A stretch of 64,000 nt of DNA from JAFDZO01 sp044226845 (GTDB taxonomy: Bacteria; Bacteroidota; Ignavibacteria; Tepidaquicellales; Tepidaquicellaceae). Shown piece by piece: positions 54,808-62,833 of the stretch. The stretch covers positions 186,001 to 250,000 of the forward strand of contig JBGAGG010000002.1 of NCBI GenBank assembly GCA_044226845.1, read 5' to 3'. The notes under the pieces are model-generated. The model searched no databases and was not told the origin of the DNA. It worked only from the letters and a program-made list of their open reading frames with translations. The translations under genes and the position numbers were made by a program. How positions within the stretch are numbered: the stretch's first letter is position 1; the number at the start of each line of letters is the position of its first letter.

Positions 54808-56187
54808 ATGAAAACCATAATTGAACCATTCAAAATAAAATCTGTAGAAAAAATCCAGTTTACTACAAAAGAAGAGCGCGAAGTTATTTTAAAAGATGCG
54901 TACTTCAATCCATTTCTCATAAAAGCCGATGATGTAATTATAGATTTGCTGACCGATAGCGGAACCTCTGCAATGAGTTCGCTGCAATGGGCAGGAATAA
55001 TGGACGGCGATGAATCATATGCAGGCTCAAAAAGCTATTATAGATTTAAAGATACTGTTAAGAAAATTTTCGGATTCGACTACGTAATTCCTGTTCATCA
55101 GGGAAGAGCAGCGGAAAGAATTTTGTTTTCAATTTTGCTTGATGACCATTCAAAGAAAAAATATATCTTAAATAATAATCACTTCGATACAACCCGCGCA
55201 AACATTGAATTTAATCTGGGTGAGGCAGTTGATTTAAACATTGAAGAAGGAAAACATCCTTCTTTAATTCATCCCTTCAAAGGCAATATTGATTTAAAGA
55301 AATTAGAATCGAAGATAATTGAAGTAGGCGCAGAAAATATTCCGCTGGTAATGATTACAATCACGGATAATACCAATGGGGGACAACCTGTATCGATGGA
55401 AAATATCAGAGAGGCAAAGAAGATTTGTTTACAGCATAATATACCATTTTTTCTTGATGCATGCAGATTTGCAGAGAACGCATATTTTATTCAACAAAGA
55501 GAAGAAGGCTATAAAGATAAATCAATTGAAGAAATTGTTGAAGAAACTTTCTCTTATGCTGACGGATGTACTATGAGCGCGAAGAAAGATGCCTTCGCAA
55601 ACATTGGAGGATTTCTTGCTATGAATGACAAATCCCTCTATGAAAAATGTAAAAATCTTTTAATCATAACTGAAGGATTTGAAACATACGGGGGACTTGC
55701 CGGACGCGACCTTGAAGCAATTGCGCAGGGACTTAAAGAAATTATGGATGAAGATTACCTCCATTATCGCATTCGCTCAGTTGAATACATTGGGGAAAAA
55801 CTTGAAAAGAATGGTATTCCATTTATAAAGCCAACCGGCGGTCACGCAATTTACCTCGATGCAAAAGATTTCCTGCCTCATATTCCTTCTGATAAATATC
55901 CTGGACAGGCACTTGTTTGCGCTTTATACAGAGAAGGGGGGATTCGTGCAGTGGAAATCGGCAGCGTTATGTTCGGCAAATATGACGATAAAGGAAAACT
56001 AATTCCTGCCGATATGGAGCTTGTAAGGCTTGCATTCCCACGCAGAGTTTATACACAAAGTCATTTTGATTACGTTGCAGAAGTCCTTATAGAAATAAGC
56101 AAAACAAAAGATAAACTGAAAGGACTGAACATAATTGAAGAGCCTGAATTTCTGCGGCACTTCACTGCAAAATTTGAAGAATGTTAG
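54808..56187 (+). CDS. tnaA: Tryptophanase (L-tryptophan indole-lyase)
   Basis: A 459-residue PLP lyase of the beta-eliminating group. LLTDSGTSAMS, HQGRAAE, DACRFAENAYFI and the PLP-binding Lys (Lys260 in MSAKKD) are all present. Two positions separate it from tyrosine phenol-lyase: Asp127 in HFDTT (Thr in TPL) and Ile in RAVEIGS (Arg381 in TPL). Both fit tryptophanase, which splits tryptophan to indole, pyruvate and ammonia. No tnaC-type leader or tnaB permease is next to it, so regulation probably differs from E. coli. Confidence 0.9.
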   Translation: MKTIIEPFKIKSVEKIQFTTKEEREVILKDAYFNPFLIKADDVIIDLLTDSGTSAMSSLQWAGIMDGDESYAGSKSYYRFKDTVKKIFGFDYVIPVHQGRAAERILFSILLDDHSKKKYILNNNHFDTTRANIEFNLGEAVDLNIEEGKHPSLIHPFKGNIDLKKLESKIIEVGAENIPLVMITITDNTNGGQPVSMENIREAKKICLQHNIPFFLDACRFAENAYFIQQREEGYKDKSIEEIVEETFSYADGCTMSAKKDAFANIGGFLAMNDKSLYEKCKNLLIITEGFETYGGLAGRDLEAIAQGLKEIMDEDYLHYRIRSVEYIGEKLEKNGIPFIKPTGGHAIYLDAKDFLPHIPSDKYPGQALVCALYREGGIRAVEIGSVMFGKYDDKGKLIPADMELVRLAFPRRVYTQSHFDYVAEVLIEISKTKDKLKGLNIIEEPEFLRHFTAKFEEC

Positions 56188-56193
56188 TTTATG

Positions 56194-56226
56194 AAGGTCA
56201 AATTCCCAATGGAGTTTGACCTTTTT
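56194..56226 (+). terminator. Rho-independent terminator of tnaA
   Basis: Stem AAGGTCAAA/TTTGACCTT around a 12-base loop, followed by TTTTC, 6 bp after the stop codon. Confidence 0.88.
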
Positions 56227-56328
56227 CATTACTTTATTTTGTATTATAAAATATCAGTTAATTTTATATATTGAAACCAATTTTCAACCCCACATTAATT
56301 CATAAAATATTTAAATAATTCTTACAAT

Positions 56329-57060
56329 ATGAGAAGAGAAATTCACAAATGGTTCAGTCCGAACCTTAACAAAGAAATGGATTTAGTTGTTTACGGTGAC
56401 TTCGGCGACGCACTTTTAATGTTTCCTACTGCAGCAGCAGATTATTTAGAGTACGAAAGATTTCATCTGATTGAAGCTATTACTCCTCATATTGAAAGCG
56501 GAAAGATAAAAGTTTTCTCTATAAACAGCATTAACAATGAAAGCTGGCTGAATGATGAAATGGCTCCGCAGCATAAAGCTACGAGACATCAGCAGTTCAA
56601 TGAATATGTTTATAATGAAGTCGTTCCTTTTATCATCAACGATAGCAACGGTGAAGTTCCGATCTATACAACAGGCGCATCACTCGGTGCATTGCATTGC
56701 GCAAATATATTTTTCAAGAGACCTGATTTAATTGCAGGTACTATTGCAATGAGCGGCGCTTACTCGCTTCGTTCGTATAGCAAGGGATACTTCGATGATA
56801 ACTGTTACTTCAATTCTCCGGTAGATTATTTAGCCAATCTTACCGATGAAAGTATTCTGGAACAGATGAGAGATAACAAGAAAATTATTATTGCAACAGG
56901 CCAGGGAAATTATGAAGACCCGGATGCTTCCAAAAAACTTTCTTCTATACTTGATACAAAACAAATCCCGCATACACTTGACTTATGGGGATACGATATG
57001 CCGCATGACTGGCCGACATGGAGAAAGATGCTTCCGTATTTTATAGAGACTAAGCTTTAA
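56329..57060 (+). CDS. Alpha/beta-hydrolase, putative esterase family
   Basis: A 243-residue cytoplasmic protein of the putative esterase (esterase D-like) family. The nucleophile elbow is TTGASLGA (Ser118), and the likely catalytic His lies in the conserved DMPHDWPTW near the end. AMSGAYSLRSY follows the first strand pair as usual. It lies 64 bp before glgA on the same strand and may share its message. The substrate is unknown; some relatives occur near glycogen genes. Confidence 0.8.
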   Translation: MRREIHKWFSPNLNKEMDLVVYGDFGDALLMFPTAAADYLEYERFHLIEAITPHIESGKIKVFSINSINNESWLNDEMAPQHKATRHQQFNEYVYNEVVPFIINDSNGEVPIYTTGASLGALHCANIFFKRPDLIAGTIAMSGAYSLRSYSKGYFDDNCYFNSPVDYLANLTDESILEQMRDNKKIIIATGQGNYEDPDASKKLSSILDTKQIPHTLDLWGYDMPHDWPTWRKMLPYFIETKL

Positions 57061-57123
57061 ACAAAATTTGTATTCAGAAATAAATAGTTAATTCTCTCAA
57101 TTACCCTATTAAATTTCCTCTGA

Positions 57124-58575
57124 ATGAATGTAGCTTTTTTAACTACTGAGTGTTTCCCCTATGTAAAAACAGGGGGACTCGCTGACGTTTCAGGTTCACT
57201 TCCAAAAGCTTTGCAAAAGCTTGGCTGCGATATGAAAGTATTTCTGCCTCTTTATGATACCATAAAGACCATCGATAACGGGCTTTATCAGAATGAAGAG
57301 TTCATTGATACTCCCGTAAAAATCGGTGACGCTACATACACATTCAATTTCTGGGAAGGCAAGCTTCCTGATTCCGAAGTCAAAGTTTATTTCATAGACT
57401 GTCCGCATTTTTTTCATAGAGGAAAACCTTATACTGAAGATAAAGATGAAGATGAACGTTTTATCTTTTTTCAGATTGCATGCCTTGAACTTATGCAGAG
57501 GTTAAAATGGTCTCCTGCAATTATTAACTGCAACGACTGGCAAACAGGACTTATTCCTTCCTACATTAGATTTAACTACAACTGGGACGAACTTTTTAAA
57601 AATACAAAAACAGTTCTATCTATACATAATATAGGTTACCAGGGAAGATTTATACCGGCAACAATTGAAAAAGCCGGACTTTCAATGGAGCATTTTTATG
57701 TAGAAGGTCCTTACGAGCTTGATAAAGCTTTCAGCTTTTTAAAAGCCGGGCTTTGGTTTGCCGATGTACTTACAACTGTAAGCCCTAACTATGCAAAAGA
57801 AATCCAGACTAAAGAATACGGTGCAGGACTTGAAGGCGTTCTTCAGTTCAGAAGCAAAGACCTATATGGAATTCTTAACGGCATTGATACAGATATCTGG
57901 AATCCCGAAAAAGATATTTACATACCGCATAATTACTCATTCAATTCGCTCGATGAAAAGCATGAAATAAAAAAGCATCTGATTAAGGAAGCGGGTTTTA
58001 AGTACAAAGAGGACGTTCCTCTCATAGGGTTAATTACAAGACTTACGGGACAAAAAGGTTTAGACTTAATTATGCCTGTGTTTCACGAGCTCATGCAGCT
58101 GCCGATTTACATGATGGTGCTGGGAAGCGGTGAGAAAAAATATGAAGACTTTATTGAGCGCGCTGCCGATGCCTATGCGGATAATTTTATAGAGTATGTC
58201 GGGTACAATAATGAACTGTCTCATTTAATCACTGCAGCTTCTGATATGTTTTTGATGCCGTCGCTTTATGAGCCTTGCGGTCTGAATCAAATGTACAGTC
58301 TGCGTTACGGCGCAGTTCCGATTGTAAGAAAAACAGGCGGACTTGCAGATACAGTTTTTGATTATCATGAGTTCAATCAGTCCGGTAACGGATTTTCATT
58401 TGAAGATGCAACACCCGAAGCTTTATACTTAACTGTTAAACGCGCTATAGACGTTTACCAGGATAAAGAAGTATGGGAACAAATTGTTATCCGCGGAATG
58501 AAATCCGATTTCTCATGGGATAAATCAGCTGAAGAATATTATAATTTGTATGAGCAATTAACGATTAGCAGTTAG
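57124..58575 (+). CDS. glgA: Glycogen synthase GlgA
   Basis: A 483-residue GT5 enzyme. The ADP-glucose binding motif KTGGLADV starts at Lys15, and NDWQTGL, LSIHNIGYQG and SLYEPCGLNQMYS (with the catalytic Glu region) are all present. It extends alpha-1,4-glucan from ADP-glucose. The length is that of the family. It indicates glycogen storage. No other glycogen genes are in the window. Confidence 0.94.
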   Translation: MNVAFLTTECFPYVKTGGLADVSGSLPKALQKLGCDMKVFLPLYDTIKTIDNGLYQNEEFIDTPVKIGDATYTFNFWEGKLPDSEVKVYFIDCPHFFHRGKPYTEDKDEDERFIFFQIACLELMQRLKWSPAIINCNDWQTGLIPSYIRFNYNWDELFKNTKTVLSIHNIGYQGRFIPATIEKAGLSMEHFYVEGPYELDKAFSFLKAGLWFADVLTTVSPNYAKEIQTKEYGAGLEGVLQFRSKDLYGILNGIDTDIWNPEKDIYIPHNYSFNSLDEKHEIKKHLIKEAGFKYKEDVPLIGLITRLTGQKGLDLIMPVFHELMQLPIYMMVLGSGEKKYEDFIERAADAYADNFIEYVGYNNELSHLITAASDMFLMPSLYEPCGLNQMYSLRYGAVPIVRKTGGLADTVFDYHEFNQSGNGFSFEDATPEALYLTVKRAIDVYQDKEVWEQIVIRGMKSDFSWDKSAEEYYNLYEQLTISS

Positions 58576-58632
58576 CAATTAGAATAAAGCTCTTTTATTA
58601 ACTCATAACTCATAACTCATAACTCATAACTA
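58555..58632. repeat. Short tandem repeats between glgA and the nuclease gene
   Basis: Around 58,556-58,585 diverged TTAGCA/TTAACG units occur, and at about 58,600-58,630 a seven-base unit ATAACTC is repeated four to five times. The same seven-base period occurs in TTAACAA repeats near 38,613 and 38,906. The two genes converge here and no clear terminator hairpin is seen. Confidence 0.7.
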
Positions 58633-60045
58633 TATCTCAATCTCCGTTCCCTTCACAGGTATTTCAACATTTTTAATATTCAATTCACCAAGTCCCTGTT
58701 TCAATGCCTGCTGCTGGTCAAGCTCTCCGTGAACTAAATACACCTGCTGTAATTCACTCTTATCAAACTTACTGAAGTAGTCTAAAAGTTCTTTTCTATC
58801 TGCATGCGCAGAGAAAGAATTTAGCACAACTATCTTTGCATTAGCTTTATACGTATCGCCTAAAATATTTACTTCAGTGCCGGGAATATCTTTTGCTTCG
58901 ATAAGTCTTCTTCCCAGAGTATGCTCTGCCATAAAGCCGACAATGAGCACTGTAGCATTTTTATCTTCGATATTATTTGCAAGGTGATGAAGCACTCTGC
59001 CTGACTCTGCCATTCCTGATGCGGAAATTATCAGAGCGCACTCTTTCATTGAGTTTATCTTTTTAGAATCCTCAACTTTTGTAATGTACTTCATAGTGGG
59101 TAATTCAAAAACATTCGTGCCGTTTAAGATCAGATCGGCAATCTCTTTATCATAACATTCAGGATGAATTTTAAAAACTCCCGTTGCTGAAGATGAAAGG
59201 GGACTATCAATATAGATCGGGAATGAAGGAATTTCTTTTCTGCTTAGTAAACCTGAAAGCGCGTAAACAATTTCCTGAGTTCTGCCCACGCTGAATGCAG
59301 GGATAATTATTTTCCCTCCTCGGCTGACAGCTTCATTTATTACTGCAGCAAGCTGCGATTCCATCTGTGTCGGGTTATCATGAAATTTTCCACCGTAGGT
59401 AGATTCGGAAATTAAAAAATTTACATTACCCATAAAATCCGGGTCACGTAGAATTGGTAATCCCGGTCTTCCTAAATCACCTGTGAATGCAAATTTATAT
59501 TCTCTACCTTTTTCTTTTATTGTAAGCACTACCTCTGCCGAGCCGAGAATATGTCCGGCATCTATAAACTGAACTTTCATTGCATCGCCAAGTCCGTCAA
59601 TATAAAAATCCTGATAGTAAGAAGTTGTTTTGAACTTTGAAAGTGTGTTAACAACGTCACCTGCAACATATAACGGTTTAAACGGATGAAGGTTTTTCTT
59701 CTTTCTTTTTTTGTTTACGAACTCAGTATCTTTTACCTGTATGTGCGCGCTATCCTGAAGCATAATTGCGCAGAGGTCGCGGGTAGCCGAAGTGGAATAT
59801 ATACAACCGCTGAAACCCTGTCTTACAAGTGTAGGTAAATTACCCGAGTGGTCGATATGCGCATGGGATAAAACTACTGCGTGTATATCCTGCGGGTCGA
59901 ACAGAAAATTTTTATTTACCTCATAAGCTTCTTCTCTTCTTCCCTGATAAAGTCCGCAGTCAAGAAGAATTTTTTTGCCGTTTATTTCCAGCAAATGCTG
60001 TGAACCTGTAACGGTACGCGCCGCTCCGCAAAATTTTATTTTCAT
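58630..60045 (-). CDS. Metallo-beta-lactamase/beta-CASP RNA exonuclease
   Basis: A 471-residue protein with the MBL motifs SHAHIDHSGN (motif 2), GHILGSAEV (motif 3) and FTGDLG (motif 4). The beta-CASP part follows with ESTYGG, PAFSVGRTQE, SASGMAESGRVLHHL and a C-terminal RMMBL segment (SFSAHADRKELLDYF, VHGE). This is the CPSF-like/RNase J-like group acting on RNA, probably with two zinc ions. It follows the glycosylase gene after a gap of 94 bp with palindromic repeats. Confidence 0.88.
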   Translation of the reverse strand: MKIKFCGAARTVTGSQHLLEINGKKILLDCGLYQGRREEAYEVNKNFLFDPQDIHAVVLSHAHIDHSGNLPTLVRQGFSGCIYSTSATRDLCAIMLQDSAHIQVKDTEFVNKKRKKKNLHPFKPLYVAGDVVNTLSKFKTTSYYQDFYIDGLGDAMKVQFIDAGHILGSAEVVLTIKEKGREYKFAFTGDLGRPGLPILRDPDFMGNVNFLISESTYGGKFHDNPTQMESQLAAVINEAVSRGGKIIIPAFSVGRTQEIVYALSGLLSRKEIPSFPIYIDSPLSSSATGVFKIHPECYDKEIADLILNGTNVFELPTMKYITKVEDSKKINSMKECALIISASGMAESGRVLHHLANNIEDKNATVLIVGFMAEHTLGRRLIEAKDIPGTEVNILGDTYKANAKIVVLNSFSAHADRKELLDYFSKFDKSELQQVYLVHGELDQQQALKQGLGELNIKNVEIPVKGTEIEI

Positions 60046-60050
60046 TTAAT

Positions 60051-60138
60051 ACCACCCCTAATCCCTTCTTGTAAAGAAGGGGGACTTTAATTGTTAACCA
60101 CCCCCTAACCCCTCCTTATTAAGGAGGGGGATTAGGGT
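60051..60138. repeat. Pair of G/C-rich palindromic repeats
   Basis: Two adjacent copies of the CCCTTCTT/AAGAAGGG-type and CCCCTCCTTA/TAAGGAGGGG hairpins fill the gap between the nuclease and glycosylase genes, linked by GTTAACCACCCCC. The family is the one seen at 38,412-38,835. Either hairpin could act as a transcription stop. Confidence 0.8.
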
Positions 60139-60139
60139 A

Positions 60140-60799
60140 TTAGTTGTTAAATTTATGCTTCGTTACAAATTTGTTTCCTTTGATAAAAAACCTGTGTTCG
60201 ATTTCTTCACTCACAGATAGACCGATTCGTTTTGAAATGCTTGTTTCAAATTCATCTGATTTATTATCATAAGCTATGAATAAATCTTCGCCATTAACAG
60301 GCATTCCGTAAAAATCTTTATTGATCTTTAGTGCCATGCAGAGTTTTCCCGGACCGTTAGTAATATCATGTTCGTTGGTTATATTTTTTCTGTTCTTGAG
60401 CATTTCTTCTATACCTGCTACAGGTTCGACAGCGCGGATTAAAACTCCTTCGCCGTGTCCTTTAACATTTGTTACAACATTAACGCAGAAATAATTCCCA
60501 TAGATAAAGTAAACGTAAAAATGTCCTCCTGCTTCATACATTGCTTTGTTGCGCTCGGTAATTCTTCCGAATGAATGTGATGCGGGATCGTCATTTAAGT
60601 AAGCTTCAACTTCTACTATACGCGTTACTAAAAATTTATTGTTGAGCTTGCGGACGAGAAGTTTCCCAAGAAGGAAGGGAGCGACTTCAAGTGCGCTTCG
60701 TTGAAAATTTTTTATTGGAATTTTTTTGAGCCTCTCCTTATCCCCATCCTTATCAAGGAGGGGGGAATTGGGATTTGTATCTGAAAGTTTATTATTCAA
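60140..60799 (-). CDS. 3-methyladenine DNA glycosylase (AAG/MPG family)
   Basis: A 219-residue DNA repair glycosylase. VAPFLLGKLLVRK, the active-site region VEAYLNDDPASHSFGRITERNKAMY, YFIYGNYFCVNVVT, GEGVLIRAVEP and NGPGKLCMAL are all family motifs. It cuts out alkylated purines. Residues about 10-24 are encoded by a copy of the genome's CCCCTCC palindromic repeat, while the conserved domain begins near residue 28. No later Met precedes the domain, so the repeat is probably translated. It lies 18 bp after the FKBP gene. Confidence 0.9.
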   Translation of the reverse strand: MNNKLSDTNPNSPLLDKDGDKERLKKIPIKNFQRSALEVAPFLLGKLLVRKLNNKFLVTRIVEVEAYLNDDPASHSFGRITERNKAMYEAGGHFYVYFIYGNYFCVNVVTNVKGHGEGVLIRAVEPVAGIEEMLKNRKNITNEHDITNGPGKLCMALKINKDFYGMPVNGEDLFIAYDNKSDEFETSISKRIGLSVSEEIEHRFFIKGNKFVTKHKFNN

Positions 60800-60817
60800 T
60801 ATAAGAAATCAAATTTA

Positions 60818-61162
60818 TTAAACACCCAGCAATTCTACTTCAAAATGTATTGTTGCATTTGGGGGAATAACTCCGCCTGCTCCGCGTGAACCGTAAGCTA
60901 AGTCAGGAGGGATAACAAGTTTTCTTTTGCCTCCGACTTTCATACTCATTACGCCTTCATCCCAGCCTGCGATAACCTGACCTGCTCCGATAACAAACTG
61001 GAACGGCTCATTTCTATCGACTGAGCTGTCGAATTTTTTTCCGTCTTCGAATGTGCCTGTGTAGTGAACTGTAACTAGCTTGCCCTTTGTAGGTGAAGCA
61101 CCTGTGCCTTCAGTGATGTCGGTGTATTTAAGTCCAGATGGTGTTGTAATTTCTTCTGCCAT
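60818..61162 (-). CDS. FKBP-type peptidyl-prolyl isomerase, cytoplasmic
   Basis: A 114-residue single FKBP domain with VTVHYTGTFEDGKKFDSS, VIAGWDEGVMSMKVGGKRKLVIPP, YGSRGAGGVIPPNATIHFEVELL. There is no signal peptide. It catalyses proline cis-trans isomerisation during folding. A related lipoprotein form is encoded just upstream, separated by 137 bp with an inverted repeat. Confidence 0.93.
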   Translation of the reverse strand: MAEEITTPSGLKYTDITEGTGASPTKGKLVTVHYTGTFEDGKKFDSSVDRNEPFQFVIGAGQVIAGWDEGVMSMKVGGKRKLVIPPDLAYGSRGAGGVIPPNATIHFEVELLGV

Positions 61163-61201
61163 ATTATAATTTAAGATTTAAGATTGTTTGCAATATTATT
61201 T

Positions 61202-61288
61202 GCCACTAGAACACTAAATCTCAAAACAACACAAAAATAATTTTAATAAAAAATTTAGTGCAATTTTGTGTTCTCGAGATTTTGTGGC
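61202..61288. repeat. Imperfect 87-bp inverted repeat between the two FKBP genes
   Basis: GCCAC (61202-61206) pairs with GTGGC (61284-61288), ATCTC (61218-61222) with GAGAT (61276-61280) and ACACAAAA (61229-61236) with TTTTGTGT (61264-61271), with bulges between. It may be a degraded mobile repeat or an intercistronic RNA hairpin. Confidence 0.6.
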
Positions 61289-61299
61289 TTTTAAAAAAT

Positions 61300-61716
61300 T
61301 TATTTCACATCTAATAGTTCTATATCGAAAATGACTGTTGCATTTGGAGGTATTACTCCTTGAGCGCCTTCAGTTCCCCAGGCAAGATTTGGGGGAATGA
61401 CTAATTTTCTTCTGCCGCCGACTTTCATATTCAATATGCCTTCATCGAATCCTGGAATCATTTCGCCGGAACCGAGTGTAAATGAAAGCGGCTGGTTTTT
61501 ATCCATTGAGCTGTCGAATACCTTGCCATTTTCCAGAGTCCCTACGTAATGAACCATTACTTTTTTGCCGTTGGAAGCTATCGCACCGCTTCCTTCTTTT
61601 ATCTCCGTATATTTTAAGCCTGAGCTAGTGATGATTTCTTTGCCGCCTTTGCCGCACCCTGAAAGTGCTATAAGTGTAAAAATAATAATGATTAATATAT
61701 ACTTTTTGTTATACAT
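61300..61716 (-). CDS. FKBP-type peptidyl-prolyl isomerase, lipoprotein
   Basis: A 138-residue FKBP with a lipoprotein signal: hydrophobic residues 6-18 and lipobox LSGC (Cys21). The FKBP domain follows (VMVHYVGTLENGKVFDSS, MIPGFDEGILNMKVGGRRKLVIPP, GVIPPNATVIFDIELL). It should assist folding in the periplasm, anchored to a membrane. It is a paralog of the cytoplasmic FKBP downstream. Confidence 0.92.
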   Translation of the reverse strand: MYNKKYILIIIIFTLIALSGCGKGGKEIITSSGLKYTEIKEGSGAIASNGKKVMVHYVGTLENGKVFDSSMDKNQPLSFTLGSGEMIPGFDEGILNMKVGGRRKLVIPPNLAWGTEGAQGVIPPNATVIFDIELLDVK

Positions 61717-62324
61717 TTTGGTATGTTTTTAAGAATTCGTCAGAAATTTTGCTAATGATGAATTTTTGACGGATTTTTGAATTCTGAACTAAAAATGAAG
61801 AAATTATTCATCGATTAATAGTCGTAAAAAAGTCACATTATTGTTACATTTTATTTAGGTCAATTGGGGCGCCTCCGTTCCGATGAAATCGGAACGGGTA
61901 CAGATTAATTAATTCGCTTTTGCGAATTAATTAATCTGTAAGTCCCGCCGGAGGCGGGACAGGCGCCCCCGAATCCCTTGAATATTTCTTTCAATGACGA
62001 ATTTTTGACGGATTTTCTGATTCTGCTATAAAAATGCAGTTTACTATCACTATATTATTAAGTAATATTATTGTCACATTTGGTGTTATATAGATTACGA
62101 AGTAACACAATTATTAATATAAGAAATTATTAAAATCATTTCATCAAGATTCAGCCTATTACTACTAATAGGTAAGAATTTGCAATTTTGACTTGCCCTG
62201 AAATCCAAGGAGTGATTAATTTTTCAATCTGTAATTAGCAGTCTTCAGGCAATTTCCGGATATTGAAATTAACTTTTAATTTTACTATATTTATTACTTA
62301 CAAAGTTTAGATGATTATTTAGTG
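61717..62324. other. Gene-free region with cloverleaf repeat and flanking duplication
   Basis: About 600 bp between divergent genes (FKBP lipoprotein on the minus strand and rimP on the plus). It holds a three-hairpin cloverleaf at 61,866-61,969, flanked by two diverged copies of a segment of about 50 bp (near 61,752-61,800 and 61,990-62,042). I see no reading frame worth calling. Promoters of both genes must lie here. Confidence 0.6.
61866..61969. repeat. Perfect three-hairpin cloverleaf element, 104 bp
   Basis: The outer stem GGGGCGCCT/AGGCGCCCC (61866-61874 and 61961-61969) encloses three perfect hairpins. The first has a 10-bp stem CCGTTCCGAT/ATCGGAACGG with loop GAA. The second has a 19-bp stem (61899-61917 with 61922-61940) and loop TTTT. 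The third has stem GTCCCGCC/GGCGGGAC with loop GGA. Only two or so bases in the element are unpaired outside the loops. This looks like a mobile palindromic repeat or a structured RNA or DNA cruciform site. Confidence 0.85.
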
Positions 62325-62353
62325 AGTGGGTCCAAGAGCCCACTTTTTTTTTA
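62325..62353 (+). terminator. Terminator-like hairpin just upstream of rimP
   Basis: Stem AGTGGG/CCCACT with an eight-base loop and a run of nine T, ending 16 bp before the rimP start. At this place it would be an attenuator or leader structure of the rimP-nusA operon, or the 3' end of an upstream transcript. Confidence 0.7.
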
Positions 62354-62368
62354 TACAACTTTATTAAA

Positions 62369-62824
62369 ATGATAAATTCGATTATTGAAAATTTCTTTAA
62401 AGACTCAGATTTCAAGGTTATTGAGCTGCTGAAAAAAGGCGATAAGGACAACAAAATTCTTGAAATATACGTCGATAGAACGGAAAATTTTTCCATAGAT
62501 GAAATTACCTCGCTAACAAGAGGAATAAACGAGCAGTTTGACGAGAATTACAAAGAAAATGATATAGCAAAAATATCTGTATCCTCACCCGGAGCAGATA
62601 AGCCGTACAAGTACTTCTGGCAGATGATAAAGCACAAAGGCCGTCCGATGGAAGTTACGATGCCGGATGGAACTCAGGTAACCGGGAAACTTGTTGAGCT
62701 GAATCCTGATAACGAAACATTCGAGCTTGAAGTAAGAGATGAAAAGAAAAAAAGTGTTCTTCACATTAAACAATTTTCATTTAAAGATATTTCAGAAATT
62801 AAAGCAAAATTACTTTTTAAATAA
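62369..62824 (+). CDS. rimP: Ribosome maturation factor RimP
   Basis: A 151-residue protein that has the RimP layout: an N-terminal domain with LEIYVDR and ITSLTRGINE, the signature VSSPGADKPYKYFWQMIKHKGRPMEV (split in the gene by normal residues only), and a C-terminal SH3-like domain. It assists 30S subunit assembly. It is followed by nusA after 9 bp, the standard rimP-nusA-infB order. Confidence 0.92.
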   Translation: MINSIIENFFKDSDFKVIELLKKGDKDNKILEIYVDRTENFSIDEITSLTRGINEQFDENYKENDIAKISVSSPGADKPYKYFWQMIKHKGRPMEVTMPDGTQVTGKLVELNPDNETFELEVRDEKKKSVLHIKQFSFKDISEIKAKLLFK

Positions 62825-62833
62825 TTAATAAAA

